Shown here one piece after another: positions 25,049 to 34,256 of a stretch of DNA of 64,000 bases. A program made the position numbers and the translations under genes. The stretch's first letter is position 1; every line of letters starts with the position of its first letter. Source of the stretch: Clostridiales bacterium (lineage in GTDB: Bacteria > Bacillota > Clostridia > Christensenellales > Borkfalkiaceae); contig SVHG01000010.1 of the NCBI GenBank assembly GCA_015055965.1, positions 36,235 through 100,234 on the forward strand, written 5' to 3'. The notes below the pieces were generated by a model, which was not told the origin of the DNA, searched no databases, and worked only from the letters and a program-made list of their open reading frames with translations.

Positions 25049-25573
25049 ATGCTTGAGGTTTATAACGGAAATAATTTTGAAGAGATTTATTACATTATGA
25101 AAAAGAGCTTTCCTAAAAGTGAAATAAGAAGCAAAAAGGGGCAAGAAGAGCTTTTAAAGGATAAGCGATATAAGCTCTTTTGTTATAAAAAAGAGGGTAC
25201 GTTGGTTGGAATATTGTGCGTTTGGCATATAACCGCGGGCTATTTTTTAGAACACTTTGCCGTTTTGCCTGAATTTAGGGGGAAGGGAATTGGTTTTAAT
25301 ATGCTAAAGGAATTTATTGCTTTTGCTAAAGATAGTAAAAGTATTTTTCTTGAAGCAGAGCCTATAGTAGACGAGATTACCTTGCGCAGAATAAACTTTT
25401 ATAAAAGAAGCGGATTTTACTTAAACGGCTACGAATACTGTCAACCCTCGTTCGGGCCTTCGTTGCCGGAAGTTCCTTTAAAAATTATGACCTACGGTAA
25501 GGCTGTTAACGAAGAAGAATTTTTAGAAATTAAGCGTTCAGTTTATACGGAGGTTTACAATAAAAAAATTTAG
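25049..25573 (+). CDS. GNAT family N-acetyltransferase
   Basis: In this 174-residue protein the acetyl-CoA-binding signature FAVLPEFRGKGIGFNML fits motif A (R/Q-x-x-G-x-G/A) and is followed by INFYKRSGFYLNGYEY, motif B. The acceptor cannot be read. It is a monocistronic gene with the dispersed motif in its leader. A weak hairpin TTTAGTTT/AAACTAAA follows its stop. Confidence 0.85.
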   Translation: MLEVYNGNNFEEIYYIMKKSFPKSEIRSKKGQEELLKDKRYKLFCYKKEGTLVGILCVWHITAGYFLEHFAVLPEFRGKGIGFNMLKEFIAFAKDSKSIFLEAEPIVDEITLRRINFYKRSGFYLNGYEYCQPSFGPSLPEVPLKIMTYGKAVNEEEFLEIKRSVYTEVYNKKI

Positions 25574-25614
25574 TTTTGTTAGTAAACTAAAAAAGCAAAC
25601 TCCACCTAAAAGGG

Positions 25615-25643
25615 TTGAGAAATTTATAAAAAGGTTGTAAAAT
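25615..25643 (+). promoter_or_regulatory. promoter of the dehydratase gene
   Basis: TTGAGA (25615-25620), a 17-bp spacer and TAAAAT (25638-25643). A strong AAAGGGGGTGG binding site follows. Confidence 0.75.
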
Positions 25644-25670
25644 ATAATAAACTCTAAAGGGGGTGGATTT

Positions 25671-26627
25671 ATGAGAGTTATGGTTTGCGGTGGCGCGGGC
25701 TTTATAGGCTCACACTTTATTGATTATATTTTAAATAACTATAAAGAAGATTTTGTTCTTTGCTACGATAAGCTTACTTACGCCGGCAAAAAGGAAAATT
25801 TTTCACATAATTTAAGCAATAAAAATTTCGCCTTCGTTCAAGGGGATATTTGTAATAAGCAAGCTCTTTTAAGTGCGGTAGAGCAGTTTAAAATAGATAC
25901 TATCGTTAACTTTGCGGCAGAATCTCACGTGGACCGTTCTATAGTAGACAGCAGTGATTTTTTACAAACGAATATCGTTGGAACGGCCACCTTGTTAGAG
26001 GTTGTAAAGCAAAAAAATCTTACAAGATTTCATCAGGTTTCAACGGATGAGGTTTACGGCGATTTAGAAATAGAAAGCAATTTAAAATTTACGGAAAGCT
26101 CGCCTATAGCGCCGTCATCTGCATATTCAGCATCAAAAGCAAGCGCAGATTTATTAGTTTTAGCATCAAGAAGAACGTTTAATTTGCCCGTAACCATTTC
26201 CCGCTGTGGAAACAACTACGGCACTCGCCAGCACCAAGAAAAGTTTATACCGCAAATGGTACTAAACGCGGTAAACGGCAACAATCTTCCCGTATACGGC
26301 AACGGATTAAACGTACGCGATTGGATTCACGTTTACGATCACGTTTTGGCAATAGATTTAATTTTAAGAAAGGGTAAGGTTGGCGAAATTTATAACGTTG
26401 GCGCAAATAATACCGTTAACAATATCACTTTGGCAAAAAGAATTTTAAGCGTTCTTAATTTGCCTGAAGAAAATATTTGCTTTGTTGAAGATAGAAAAGG
26501 GCACGACAGAAAGTACGCGGTAGATTACGGTAAAATTCAAAAGGAGCTTGGCTTTAACCCCACTAAAGATTTTAATAAGGAATTTACTGCTTGCGTTTTA
26601 GATTACGCTAAATCCTTTAAAAGTTAA
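25671..26627 (+). CDS. rfbB: dTDP-glucose 4,6-dehydratase (RfbB/RmlB-like)
   Basis: This 318-residue extended SDR has the NAD-binding GGAGFIGSHF, FAAESHVDRSI, the active-site STDEVYGDL (T, D and E of the dehydratase), YSASKASAD (Tyr and Lys) and GNNYGTRQHQEKFIP. These are specific for the RmlB branch. It converts dTDP-glucose to dTDP-4-keto-6-deoxyglucose for deoxysugar synthesis. No rmlA, rmlC or rmlD lies in the window, so the rest of the pathway must be elsewhere. It is a single-gene unit with a strong promoter and terminator. Confidence 0.9.
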   Translation: MRVMVCGGAGFIGSHFIDYILNNYKEDFVLCYDKLTYAGKKENFSHNLSNKNFAFVQGDICNKQALLSAVEQFKIDTIVNFAAESHVDRSIVDSSDFLQTNIVGTATLLEVVKQKNLTRFHQVSTDEVYGDLEIESNLKFTESSPIAPSSAYSASKASADLLVLASRRTFNLPVTISRCGNNYGTRQHQEKFIPQMVLNAVNGNNLPVYGNGLNVRDWIHVYDHVLAIDLILRKGKVGEIYNVGANNTVNNITLAKRILSVLNLPEENICFVEDRKGHDRKYAVDYGKIQKELGFNPTKDFNKEFTACVLDYAKSFKS

Positions 26628-26682
26628 CTAACGGATTAGATAGCGGATAATTTTATAAGAATAACAAAAAAAGATAAAAAGA

Positions 26683-26712
26683 AAACTCAGAGATAGAATC
26701 TCTGAGTTTTTT
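26683..26712. terminator. bidirectional terminator after rfbB
   Basis: AAAACTCAGAGA pairs with TCTCTGAGTTTTTT. Confidence 0.9.
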
Positions 26713-26730
26713 ATTTTGTTATAAAGTGCC

Positions 26731-26746
26731 GTTAATCGCGCTATTG
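26731..26746 (+). repeat. dispersed 16-bp motif, copy 11
   Basis: GTTAATCGCGCTATTG, one change from consensus, 18 bases after a minus-strand stop; flanked by AAAGTGCC and GCGTGGTTTTTT. Confidence 0.85.
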
Positions 26747-26763
26747 CGTGGTTTTTTAAAAAA

Positions 26764-27498
26764 TTACACCTTTTTAACGGCTAAAATAATATCATCCATT
26801 CTTTCTTCTAATTCTTCTATTTTACCGTTTAGTAAGTCTTTGCGGTTTTGAACGTAAGAAAGCTCTGCCTTATAATAGGTTTTTGCACGAATACCTTTTC
26901 GTATAGCCCACACTAAAACTACTAGCGCAACTACAACGTTAACAGCAGCGTAAACGCCGATTATATTCATAACCTTTTCAAGATTTAAAGTAACTGTTTT
27001 TTCCGTAATGCCAAATAAGGAAGCAATACCGCTTAGCTTATTCTTTTCTAAATCCAACTCGTATTCCCAGTTCTCGTCAATGACCATAGTTACTTCGCCG
27101 TCTACTTCTAAATTTAATCCTGAACCTATAAGAGCTGAGGGATCAGTTTTATAAAGCGCGTACATACCGCCTAAAATGACGCCCTGTAAAAGAGCAGAAA
27201 ATACTATGTAGATAACGACTAAAAGTATGAAGGGATGAAGAGCTTTATATTTCTTTTTGTTAACCGTGTAACCGTTATATCTTTCTATATAATCGCTTGC
27301 AACGGAGCATTGTAAGAAATCATCTTCTAACTCTTTAAGCTTTTTATTTTTTGCGGTGCTTTCGTCACGGGTAAAGGTTACTTCAAAAACACCTCTTTCA
27401 GTAAGCTCTACGCTAGAGCTCCAACCAAAAACCTTACGGCTTTCTACCTGTTGCTTTGCTGATACCGGATCAGGATATATTTCAACTATTCTAGCCAT
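26764..27498 (-). CDS. two-pass membrane protein of unknown function
   Basis: Not recognised. The 244-residue protein has a soluble N-terminal region of about 85 residues, two membrane segments at about 90-116 and 175-200, a short extracellular loop with acidic residues, and a C-terminal coiled coil (AELSYVQNRKDLLNGKIEEL). It starts three bases after the stop of the preceding minus-strand gene, which encodes another membrane protein, so the pair probably forms one operon and perhaps one complex. Confidence 0.6.
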   Translation of the reverse strand: MARIVEIYPDPVSAKQQVESRKVFGWSSSVELTERGVFEVTFTRDESTAKNKKLKELEDDFLQCSVASDYIERYNGYTVNKKKYKALHPFILLVVIYIVFSALLQGVILGGMYALYKTDPSALIGSGLNLEVDGEVTMVIDENWEYELDLEKNKLSGIASLFGITEKTVTLNLEKVMNIIGVYAAVNVVVALVVLVWAIRKGIRAKTYYKAELSYVQNRKDLLNGKIEELEERMDDIILAVKKV

Positions 27499-27501
27499 AA
27501 C

Positions 27502-28401
27502 TTACCCCCTATATTTAGATCTAAGGATTTTCCACTTCTTTTCTTCAACCGTTTCTTCAACGTAAGAGCATTCGTGGCATAAATAAGTGTACTTTGCAAG
27601 ATTTGAATAATCGTCGTATTCTTTAACGTAAGAAACGCTTCCGTAAATAGGGGCAGAAACACTGCTTTGAGTGCCGTTAGAGTAGTACGTGGTGGTTATT
27701 TTCGTACCAACGCGTTCCGATCTGGTTTCATGCTCCTTATGCGAGCCGTCTTGCTTTTCGCCAAAATCATCAGAGCTTTTAAATTTAAACACAGTATTAA
27801 ATCTACCGCAAACGGGGCAAACGCTAAATGAATTTCTTGCAGATAGCATTCCTGCAAAATAACCTAACGGCGATACTATTGCGGGTAATAAGTAAAAGGT
27901 TGCAAACGCGCTTTCCACACTTATTGATTTTTTTATTAAAAGTAAATAAAGCGCAAAGCCTATAACTGCAACTGCTAAAATAATAGCAAAAATTAAGTTT
28001 GCTCTTAACTTTCTTATAAAGGGGTTGCCGTCGTGGCCTATTTCGCCGTGACAAGAATCCACAAATTCTACCATGCGCTTTTTAGAAAAGGCAAATATAA
28101 GAAAAAAGGTTGCAAGCGCAAAAATTCCAAGAACCGCTAGGGTAAGCGGTAAAGATTGACTTAGCTTTACGTCTATATCCCCAATAAAAGCAAAACCAAC
28201 GGTCATAAGTATCATATAGCAAGCGTAACAAATTATTGCGCCGGGAACTATTGATACGTAACCTGCAGAAAGCTTATCGCGAACTTTCTTTTTGTAGCAA
28301 GGCAAATCTCTTTCTTCCCAATTTTCAATATCGGTTAAATATTTATTGGAAGTAACCGAAATTTCATCCGTTTGAACGGTGGAACTTCCAACGATTTCCA
28401 T
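27502..28401 (-). CDS. four-pass membrane protein with paired CxxC motifs
   Basis: The start is set at 28401 because AAGGAGGAG (28408-28416) lies just upstream; a longer frame to 28446 has none. The product of about 299 residues has four hydrophobic helices at about 55-180, then CPVCGRF and CHEC about 75 residues apart, likely a zinc ribbon, separated by a serine-rich low-complexity segment. Function unknown. It is followed by the two-pass protein with a three-base gap. Confidence 0.6.
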   Translation of the reverse strand: MEIVGSSTVQTDEISVTSNKYLTDIENWEERDLPCYKKKVRDKLSAGYVSIVPGAIICYACYMILMTVGFAFIGDIDVKLSQSLPLTLAVLGIFALATFFLIFAFSKKRMVEFVDSCHGEIGHDGNPFIRKLRANLIFAIILAVAVIGFALYLLLIKKSISVESAFATFYLLPAIVSPLGYFAGMLSARNSFSVCPVCGRFNTVFKFKSSDDFGEKQDGSHKEHETRSERVGTKITTTYYSNGTQSSVSAPIYGSVSYVKEYDDYSNLAKYTYLCHECSYVEETVEEKKWKILRSKYRG

Positions 28402-28587
28402 AAACAACTCCTCCTTATAAAAATAAGTTATATAAGAATAATACACCTAAAAAAGGATAAAGTCAAGTATTTTATGAATTTTGCAAATATTTTGGCAAAA
28501 AGAAAAAGCAGGCGAGCTGTATTTTTAAGTGCCTGCTATAAAAATATCAAAAAGGTTTTTTGTCTAATTGTTTGTTTGTAAAGTGCC

Positions 28588-28603
28588 GTTAATCGACATA
28601 TAG
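28588..28603 (+). repeat. dispersed 16-bp motif, copy 12
   Basis: GTTAATCGACATATAG, flanked by AAAGTGCC and CGTGGGTTTTTT, nearly the same flanks as copy 11. Confidence 0.85.
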
Positions 28604-28650
28604 CGTGGGTTTTTTAAAGCATTTGTTAAAAATAGGGGCGTTTTTTTGGT

Positions 28651-29343
28651 TTAAGAGTTAAGAATAAACTCCCCAATTTCATCTAAAGACTTTGCTTCAA
28701 AGGTTACCTTTAAGCCCTTATCGTTCGGCGCGTTTTCGGGGTTAAGCCAAACGCAGTCAAGACCTGCGTTGTTTGCTCCTTGAATATCGCTTGTTAAAGA
28801 GTCCCCAATAACCAACGCATTTTTGGGGGTATAGCCTTCTATTTTTTGAGTAACTAAATCAAAAAATAGCTTTTGGGGCTTGCTAACGTTCATTTGCTCT
28901 GAAATAAAGACTTGTTCTAAATAGGGTAAAATGGGGGAGTCCTTTAATCTTCCCTCCTGCACCTTCGTAACCCCGTTGGTAATTATAAAAATACGCTTGC
29001 CTGCTCCTTTTAATTTTTCAAGCAGGGGTAGGGTGTCTTTAAACAAAATACTCTTTTTAGAAAGGGCGGTTAAATAATCGTCGTTCATTTTTTGGGCGTT
29101 ACCAACGGCGTGAACGGCTTCTAAAAACTGTGCGAAACGGCGAACGACTAAAACCTCTTTAGTAACTAGTCCAATCTCTAGCGCGTGCCAATTATCGTGG
29201 TTTATCTTTTTGTATAATTCAAAATTTTCATTTGTGGAAGCAACGCCGTATCGTGGCGCTATTTCAAAAAAGGCAAGCCTTTCGGATTCGTCAAAATCAA
29301 AAAGCGTTCTATCTGCATCAAAAAGTAAAATATCGTAACCCAT
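28651..29343 (-). CDS. YjjG family HAD noncanonical pyrimidine nucleotidase
   Basis: The 230-residue HAD phosphatase has motif I LLFDADRTLFDF (DxD), motif II IITNG, motif III with K in SKPQKLFF, and motif IV GDSLTSDI. The F-D-E-S-E start and NHDNWHALE-like cap match YjjG, which dephosphorylates dUMP, dTMP and damaged pyrimidine nucleotides. A role in nucleotide cleaning fits the rdgB and salvage genes elsewhere in the window. It is a single gene. Confidence 0.85.
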   Translation of the reverse strand: MGYDILLFDADRTLFDFDESERLAFFEIAPRYGVASTNENFELYKKINHDNWHALEIGLVTKEVLVVRRFAQFLEAVHAVGNAQKMNDDYLTALSKKSILFKDTLPLLEKLKGAGKRIFIITNGVTKVQEGRLKDSPILPYLEQVFISEQMNVSKPQKLFFDLVTQKIEGYTPKNALVIGDSLTSDIQGANNAGLDCVWLNPENAPNDKGLKVTFEAKSLDEIGEFILNS

Positions 29344-29390
29344 AATTAAATTTTAACACAAATGCCTTTTTAACGCAAGCAAACCGCGCC

Positions 29391-30662
29391 CTATCTGTAA
29401 TTTTTACAGGTTACCTTAATTTCGTAATTTAAACGGCTTAATAGGTTGTCTTTTAGCTCGAAATAGTGCTTTGAATTATACCTATACAAAAGCTCTTTTA
29501 GCTGTAAAAAGTCGCAGTTGCTATTTACTGAAAGGTCTATTAACTGCGCTATATGCTCACTTATTACCTTTTCTAGCTCCTTTAAGCCCTCGTTTGAAAC
29601 CTTGTTTGCCTTTGCAAGCTCCGTTGTATCTTCACGAAGATAGGTTTCTTCCTTTTCGCAAACGAGCGTTAAATTAATTTGTAAATTAGGCATACCGTTT
29701 TTTACGGTAAGCTTAAGTTTGGGTTTGTTAGACACGATAGAAATTAGCGCGTTTATTTCTTTGCCTTCGCGCTCTATTTTGATTGGAATAAAGGATTCGC
29801 GTACCTTTTTGGTAAGAAGATTAAAGCAATGGGTTAGCTCTTTATTTAAGGTGCAGGCTATTTTTCCGTTAGAAAACATAAGCGTTTTGCTTGCGTCAAA
29901 AACCGTTTGCTCGTTACCGCCGGAGCTTGACTGTGATTGAGAGTCCGTTGAGCCAGAGCCTTCCCCGCTTGCGGTTGGAAGAATATCACTTCTACTTCCC
30001 CCCTTTTGCGATTGGCTTGAAGAGCCAGACTGTTGGTCAGAGCTACCTTTTTGCTTATCCTTGGTTTTAACGCTGGAAATTAACGGAGCGTAGCAAAACT
30101 GTGAATGAGATCGGCTAAAGGCTGTAAATTCGCGCACGTCGCTTACCAAAACGGAGCTTGATCTATCTAAGTTTCTAAGCAAAATCTTTTGCAGGGCAAA
30201 TGAGGAAATATAATCTAGCGGGGTGGCGCTCATAAGCGTTTTTTTTGCACTTTCTTCACAGGTTGCAATTATTGCGGAATTTTGAAAGCGGTTAGAGGTT
30301 AAAATATAGTCCACGATGGGCATAAAATCATCCTTAACTAAATCGCTTCCAAGTAAAATTAAGTTGCAAAAGGTTAGCTTGGGATACCAACCCGTTTCCA
30401 GCGAAATTTTTTCCAAAGCGCCGTATAATGTGTCACCGGTTGCGTGTAAAATCGCGTCGCTATTAGAGGTGCTTTGGTTGGTTGCTTGAGGTAAGGCTAT
30501 TTGCGCGGTGACCTCTAGCTTTCCGCTTTGCTCTTTATCTATTCCAAGCGCAACTATAATGGCAGTTTTTTCTATGTTTATAAGCTGAAAGTCGTTAGTA
30601 AAATATGCAAGCATACATATTACAAATAGTATAATCAATAGCTTAGCTTTTTTGTTGTTCAA
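29391..30662 (-). CDS. gerC: spore germination protein GerC family (Ger(x)C), atypical N-terminus
   Basis: The 423-residue protein begins with a hydrophobic segment, then IEKTAIIVALGID, the first conserved block of Ger(x)C proteins, and ends with the C-terminal domain (LKELLYRYNSKHYFEL). A long Ser/Gln/Gly linker lies near residues 205-250. Ordinary GerC proteins are lipoproteins with a lipobox cysteine followed by a WDxxEI-like segment. Here the segment after the hydrophobic helix reads TNDFQLINIEK and no lipobox is visible, so it may be held by an uncleaved helix. It overlaps gerB by 20 bases and is last in the operon. Confidence 0.85.
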   Translation of the reverse strand: MNNKKAKLLIILFVICMLAYFTNDFQLINIEKTAIIVALGIDKEQSGKLEVTAQIALPQATNQSTSNSDAILHATGDTLYGALEKISLETGWYPKLTFCNLILLGSDLVKDDFMPIVDYILTSNRFQNSAIIATCEESAKKTLMSATPLDYISSFALQKILLRNLDRSSSVLVSDVREFTAFSRSHSQFCYAPLISSVKTKDKQKGSSDQQSGSSSQSQKGGSRSDILPTASGEGSGSTDSQSQSSSGGNEQTVFDASKTLMFSNGKIACTLNKELTHCFNLLTKKVRESFIPIKIEREGKEINALISIVSNKPKLKLTVKNGMPNLQINLTLVCEKEETYLREDTTELAKANKVSNEGLKELEKVISEHIAQLIDLSVNSNCDFLQLKELLYRYNSKHYFELKDNLLSRLNYEIKVTCKNYR

Positions 30663-31728
30663 TTTTCTTTCCCCCTAAAGTAAGAAGCGGAAGTATATAT
30701 CCGCAAAGCAAGTAAAACGGTGTTAAATATTTGGTTGAAAAGCTTAAAACCTCCTCGTATTTTGCAGAAAACAAAATCGTTATAACAAGAAGAAAAAGTG
30801 TTATGGCTGAAGCGGGTATTATTTTGCTTTTTAAGCTAAAGGCCTCGCTTATACAATTGGTTGCTATAACCACGGGCAAGGCGCAGGCAATAGCTCCCGT
30901 CATTGCAAGTAAAAATAGGGCAACGTAGTCAAACCTTCCAACGTTTACTAAGGTCACCCCAAATATACTCATAGAATTAAGGGCAAGCTCCTGCGTGGGC
31001 GCAATATAACTGAATATAGAATAGAAGGTTACAAAGTATAAAATTATGGTAACAGCCATAATTGCGTAGCTTAAAAATATATATTTAAAGGTGGATTTTT
31101 TTCTTTTAAAATAGCCTGTAAAAAAGAGTAAATAAATTCCGTCGTTAAACCAGGAAAGTGCGTTTAACGCGCATATAGGGGTATTTTTATTGCTAAAAGC
31201 AAACAAAGGGAGCACCTTTTTAAAGTCAGCGGTGGGAATAGATAAAAACAAAATAAGAAAGATCCCTGCGCTACTTATAAAAAGACCTATCTGTCCCGTT
31301 CTTCCAAGCGTGGTATAGCCTTTAATAGCAATAAAAAATATCACTATAAATATAGGGTAAAATACGGGGGCTTGGGGTAGCGTTTCGTAAAAAGCGTTCT
31401 CTATAAACTCTTTTTGCTCTATAAGCGGAATAACCGCCTTTGCCGTAAAAAACAGAGCGTAAAGTAAGAATATGATTTTTGCAAAGGTTAAGCTATAGCG
31501 TTTGGTTAGAATTTCAAAGAAGGTTAAATTTTGGTATTTTTTGCTTAAGTGCATGCAAAGAAAAAGAAGTAAAAGGTCGGCGCTAAAATTAATTAAAAGC
31601 GGTTGCCATAGCTTTTCACCACAGTAGCCTGCAAAAACTGCGGGCGCGGTTATTAGCTTAATAAGTGGGCAAATAGCAATAAATAGCGCGCATACTTGAA
31701 AGCCGTTTAGTTTTGGTTTATTCATCAC
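30643..31728 (-). CDS. gerB: spore germination permease GerB (GerAB/ArcD family)
   Basis: The 361-residue integral membrane protein has about ten hydrophobic helices, of the amino-acid/polyamine transporter superfamily that includes GerAB. It is the presumed germinant-binding subunit of the receptor in the spore inner membrane. The gene overlaps both gerA (11 bases) and gerC (20 bases), as in typical gerABC operons. The nutrient recognised cannot be predicted by eye. Confidence 0.92.
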   Translation of the reverse strand: MMNKPKLNGFQVCALFIAICPLIKLITAPAVFAGYCGEKLWQPLLINFSADLLLLFLCMHLSKKYQNLTFFEILTKRYSLTFAKIIFLLYALFFTAKAVIPLIEQKEFIENAFYETLPQAPVFYPIFIVIFFIAIKGYTTLGRTGQIGLFISSAGIFLILFLSIPTADFKKVLPLFAFSNKNTPICALNALSWFNDGIYLLFFTGYFKRKKSTFKYIFLSYAIMAVTIILYFVTFYSIFSYIAPTQELALNSMSIFGVTLVNVGRFDYVALFLLAMTGAIACALPVVIATNCISEAFSLKSKIIPASAITLFLLVITILFSAKYEEVLSFSTKYLTPFYLLCGYILPLLTLGGKKIEQQKS

Positions 31729-33163
31729 TATCCCCCTTAATCCTTAATCTGGTTTTATTTTTAGTCTTTAGCGATATTGGCCGTTTTTTCATTTTTGTAA
31801 CGAAATCCATGGTAACGCCGTCTTTAAAATCGGGCAAAAGAGTGGGTGCGTAGGGCGCAAGTATGGGAACGCCGAAATTATCAATAGAGCATAAATAAAC
31901 GGCGATAAAGGCAGAAAGCAAGGATATTCCGTATCCGCCAAGACTGCCTGCAACTATAAGATATATAAGGCGCAAAACGCTCATAGAATCAACCATATCG
32001 GGCGCGGTGTATAGGCAAATGCCGGAAAGAGCCATAATCATTATGGTTGGCGTAGAAACTATGCCTGCCTTAACGGCGGTGTCGCCAAGCACTAACGCTC
32101 CAACTATAGAAAGCACCATACCCACGTATTTTGGCATTCTTATACTTGCTTCGTTTAATATTTCAAAAATAAGCAGTGTAAAAAACATTTCAAAGCTTGG
32201 CGAAAGGGGTATTCCCTTAATACTGCTTACTATAGTCAGTAAAAAGTTAAGTGGAATAATTTGTAGGTGAAACAGCTGAGCGGAAACGAAAAGTGCGGGT
32301 AAAAGTATTGCAAAGGCAAGTGAAATTAGCCTTATAATTCTTTCCATATTCGCCCGATAGTTATTAACGAAATAGTCCTCTGAGCTTTGCAAATCTTCAA
32401 TTAACATATAGGGAACGGTTATTGCAATAGGTGAGCCGTCAACCAAAATTCCAACCCGCCCCTCAAGTAGCTTTTGCGTAAAAATATCCGGCTTTTCGGT
32501 GTTACCCACCTGCTTAAAAAGTGAAGCCTTGCGTTGATTTATTGCCTTTGCCACGTAAGAGCTATCGGGAATGGAATCTATTTCTATAGTAGAAAGACTT
32601 TGCTTTACCTTTTTTACGATTTCACTATTGGCTATTGAAGAAAGGTAGCAGATACAAACGGTGGTTTTGCTATATTTGCCTATCTCTTGGTTTTCTAAAA
32701 CCAGCTCTTTAACCTTAATTCTGCGCCTTAGCATGCTTAGATTTATTTTCAAGCTTTCGGTAAAGCCCTCTCTTGGACCTCTAACTACGGTAGAGGTAGG
32801 CGGTTCTGCAATCGCCCTTGTGGGATAGGTTAAAAAATCGCAGGAAATTAAAAAATCCGCGCCGTCGCAAAAGAGTAGCGCTTGACCTGCCAAAAGCTTG
32901 GTAATTGCATCTGAAAGATTGCTTATTTTTGTTAAGTTTGGTATTTGCAGGCTATAAAAAACCTCTTCTAAGCTGCTCGGGTTAAGCGCAAAAATGGGGC
33001 GAATTAAAAGGTCGCCCATTCTGTTTTTATCGGTAATAGAATCCACGTAGCAAAGCTGATAGCTTTTTTGGTTGCACTTAAATTGGTGATAAATAACGTC
33101 CGCGCAGGGTAGCTTTTGCTTTAATAATTTTATATTTTCTTCCGTGCTTTTTTTAATTTTCAT
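31718..33163 (-). CDS. gerA: spore germination protein GerA
   Basis: The 481-residue protein has a soluble N-terminal domain and conserved blocks RAIAEPPTSTVVRGPREGFTE and VEGRVGILVDGSPIA-like (LLEGRVGILVDGSP), then about five membrane helices, as in GerAA. With GerB and GerC it forms the germinant receptor and nutrient-gated channel. The start at 33163 gives the usual N-terminus (KKSTEENIKLLKQ); an ATG at 33178 is in frame but overlaps a likely -10 box. No ribosome binding site is visible before either. Confidence 0.9.
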   Translation of the reverse strand: MKIKKSTEENIKLLKQKLPCADVIYHQFKCNQKSYQLCYVDSITDKNRMGDLLIRPIFALNPSSLEEVFYSLQIPNLTKISNLSDAITKLLAGQALLFCDGADFLISCDFLTYPTRAIAEPPTSTVVRGPREGFTESLKINLSMLRRRIKVKELVLENQEIGKYSKTTVCICYLSSIANSEIVKKVKQSLSTIEIDSIPDSSYVAKAINQRKASLFKQVGNTEKPDIFTQKLLEGRVGILVDGSPIAITVPYMLIEDLQSSEDYFVNNYRANMERIIRLISLAFAILLPALFVSAQLFHLQIIPLNFLLTIVSSIKGIPLSPSFEMFFTLLIFEILNEASIRMPKYVGMVLSIVGALVLGDTAVKAGIVSTPTIMIMALSGICLYTAPDMVDSMSVLRLIYLIVAGSLGGYGISLLSAFIAVYLCSIDNFGVPILAPYAPTLLPDFKDGVTMDFVTKMKKRPISLKTKNKTRLRIKGDSDE

Positions 33164-33168
33164 AAGGC

Positions 33169-33197
33169 TAGTATGCAAAAAGCACGGATATTTATTC
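33169..33197 (-). promoter_or_regulatory. possible sigma-G promoter of the gerABC operon
   Basis: On the minus strand, GAATA (33197-33193), a 17-bp spacer and CATACTA (33175-33169), close to the forespore sigma-G consensus. It lies almost directly before the gerA start codon, so the message would have little or no leader. Confidence 0.5.
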
Positions 33198-33334
33198 TTT
33201 TTTACAGCTTAATTAATTGTATTAAGGGGATTTTTATTGATTACAAAAATTGGGTTTAAATTTAGAAAGATTGAAGCTTTTTTAAAAAGGCCTTTAAAAA
33301 ATACTTTTTATATAAAGTATTTTAAGCTAAACCC

Positions 33335-33363
33335 TTGAAAAATCTTAAAAAGTATGTTATACT
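33335..33363 (+). promoter_or_regulatory. promoter of deoC
   Basis: TTGAAA (33335-33340), a 17-bp spacer and TATACT (33358-33363). A strong hairpin, AAAATACTTT with AAAGTATTTT, lies just upstream at 33298-33323 in the otherwise featureless gap after the divergent gerA promoter. Confidence 0.8.
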
Positions 33364-33369
33364 TTAACT

Positions 33370-33511
33370 GCAATTTGCCACGCGTTAAGTAAACGGCTGT
33401 TCGTGGCGATTATAAATTGGTAACATAGCGTAACGCTTGGTGGCGGATTTGATTTCTGATTTCTACACACTAAAGCGTTGCTAATAAAATAGCGTTTAAG
33501 GAGAATAAACT
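33370..33511 (+). promoter_or_regulatory. structured leader of deoC
   Basis: About 140 bases without a reading frame. GCCACG (33377-33382) can pair with CGTGGC (33402-33407); AGCG-TAA-CGCT forms a hairpin at 33427-33437; GCTA-N6-TAGC lies just before the ribosome binding site. No known riboswitch is recognised. Confidence 0.4.
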
Positions 33512-34186
33512 ATGGATATTAACGCAATATTATCTAAATGCGATCACACCTTACTTTCTACCACCGCAACCTGGCAGGATATCAAGAAGATATGTGACGA
33601 GGGTATGAAGTATAAAACCGCTTCCGTTTGCATTCCCCCTTGCTACGTAAAAAAGGCAAAGGAATACGTTGGCGATAAGCTTGCTATTTGCACCGTTATA
33701 GGCTTCCCCAACGGCTACCATACTTCAACGGTAAAGGCGTTTGAAACTGTTGACGCTATTAAAAACGGCGCAGACGAAATAGATATGGTTATTAACGTTG
33801 GTATGATTAAGGCGGGCGAATATGATGCAGTTAAGGCAGAAATTGCAACCCTTAAAAAGCTTTGCGGTAGTAAAATTCTTAAGGTTATTATTGAAGCTTG
33901 CTTACTAACTGATGAAGAAAAGAAAATTTGTTGCAGATTAGTAACAGAAGCCGGCGCAGATTATATTAAAACCTCAACCGGCTTTTCTACTCACGGCGCA
34001 ACTAAGGAAGACGTTGCTCTTTTAGTTGCTAACGTTGGCGCAGGCGTAAAAACTAAGGCTGCCGGCGGTATTAGCGGATTAAAGGATGCCGAAGAATTTA
34101 TTAATCTTGGCGCAGATAGACTTGGCACTAGTAAGGTTGTTAAGGCTGTTATAAGTGGCGAAAGTAAGCCTGACGGCTCTTATTAA
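33512..34186 (+). CDS. deoC: deoxyribose-phosphate aldolase
   Basis: This 224-residue TIM-barrel aldolase has DHTLL at the start, the Schiff-base lysine in [11 protein letters not shown], the second lysine region [14 protein letters not shown], and the phosphate-binding KAAGGISGL. It cleaves deoxyribose-5-phosphate to acetaldehyde and glyceraldehyde-3-phosphate. It heads a row of salvage genes: deoD, deoB, cdd, pdp and tdk. It has its own promoter and a leader of about 140 bases. Confidence 0.95.
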   Translation: MDINAILSKCDHTLLSTTATWQDIKKICDEGMKYKTASVCIPPCYVKKAKEYVGDKLAICTVIGFPNGYHTSTVKAFETVDAIKNGADEIDMVINVGMIKAGEYDAVKAEIATLKKLCGSKILKVIIEACLLTDEEKKICCRLVTEAGADYIKTSTGFSTHGATKEDVALLVANVGAGVKTKAAGGISGLKDAEEFINLGADRLGTSKVVKAVISGESKPDGSY

Positions 34187-34256
34187 GCCTTATATACTTC
34201 GTATTTGTCAAGAAAAGTAATATTTTTTCGGTTACGTACGATAGTTGCGCGCCCAT

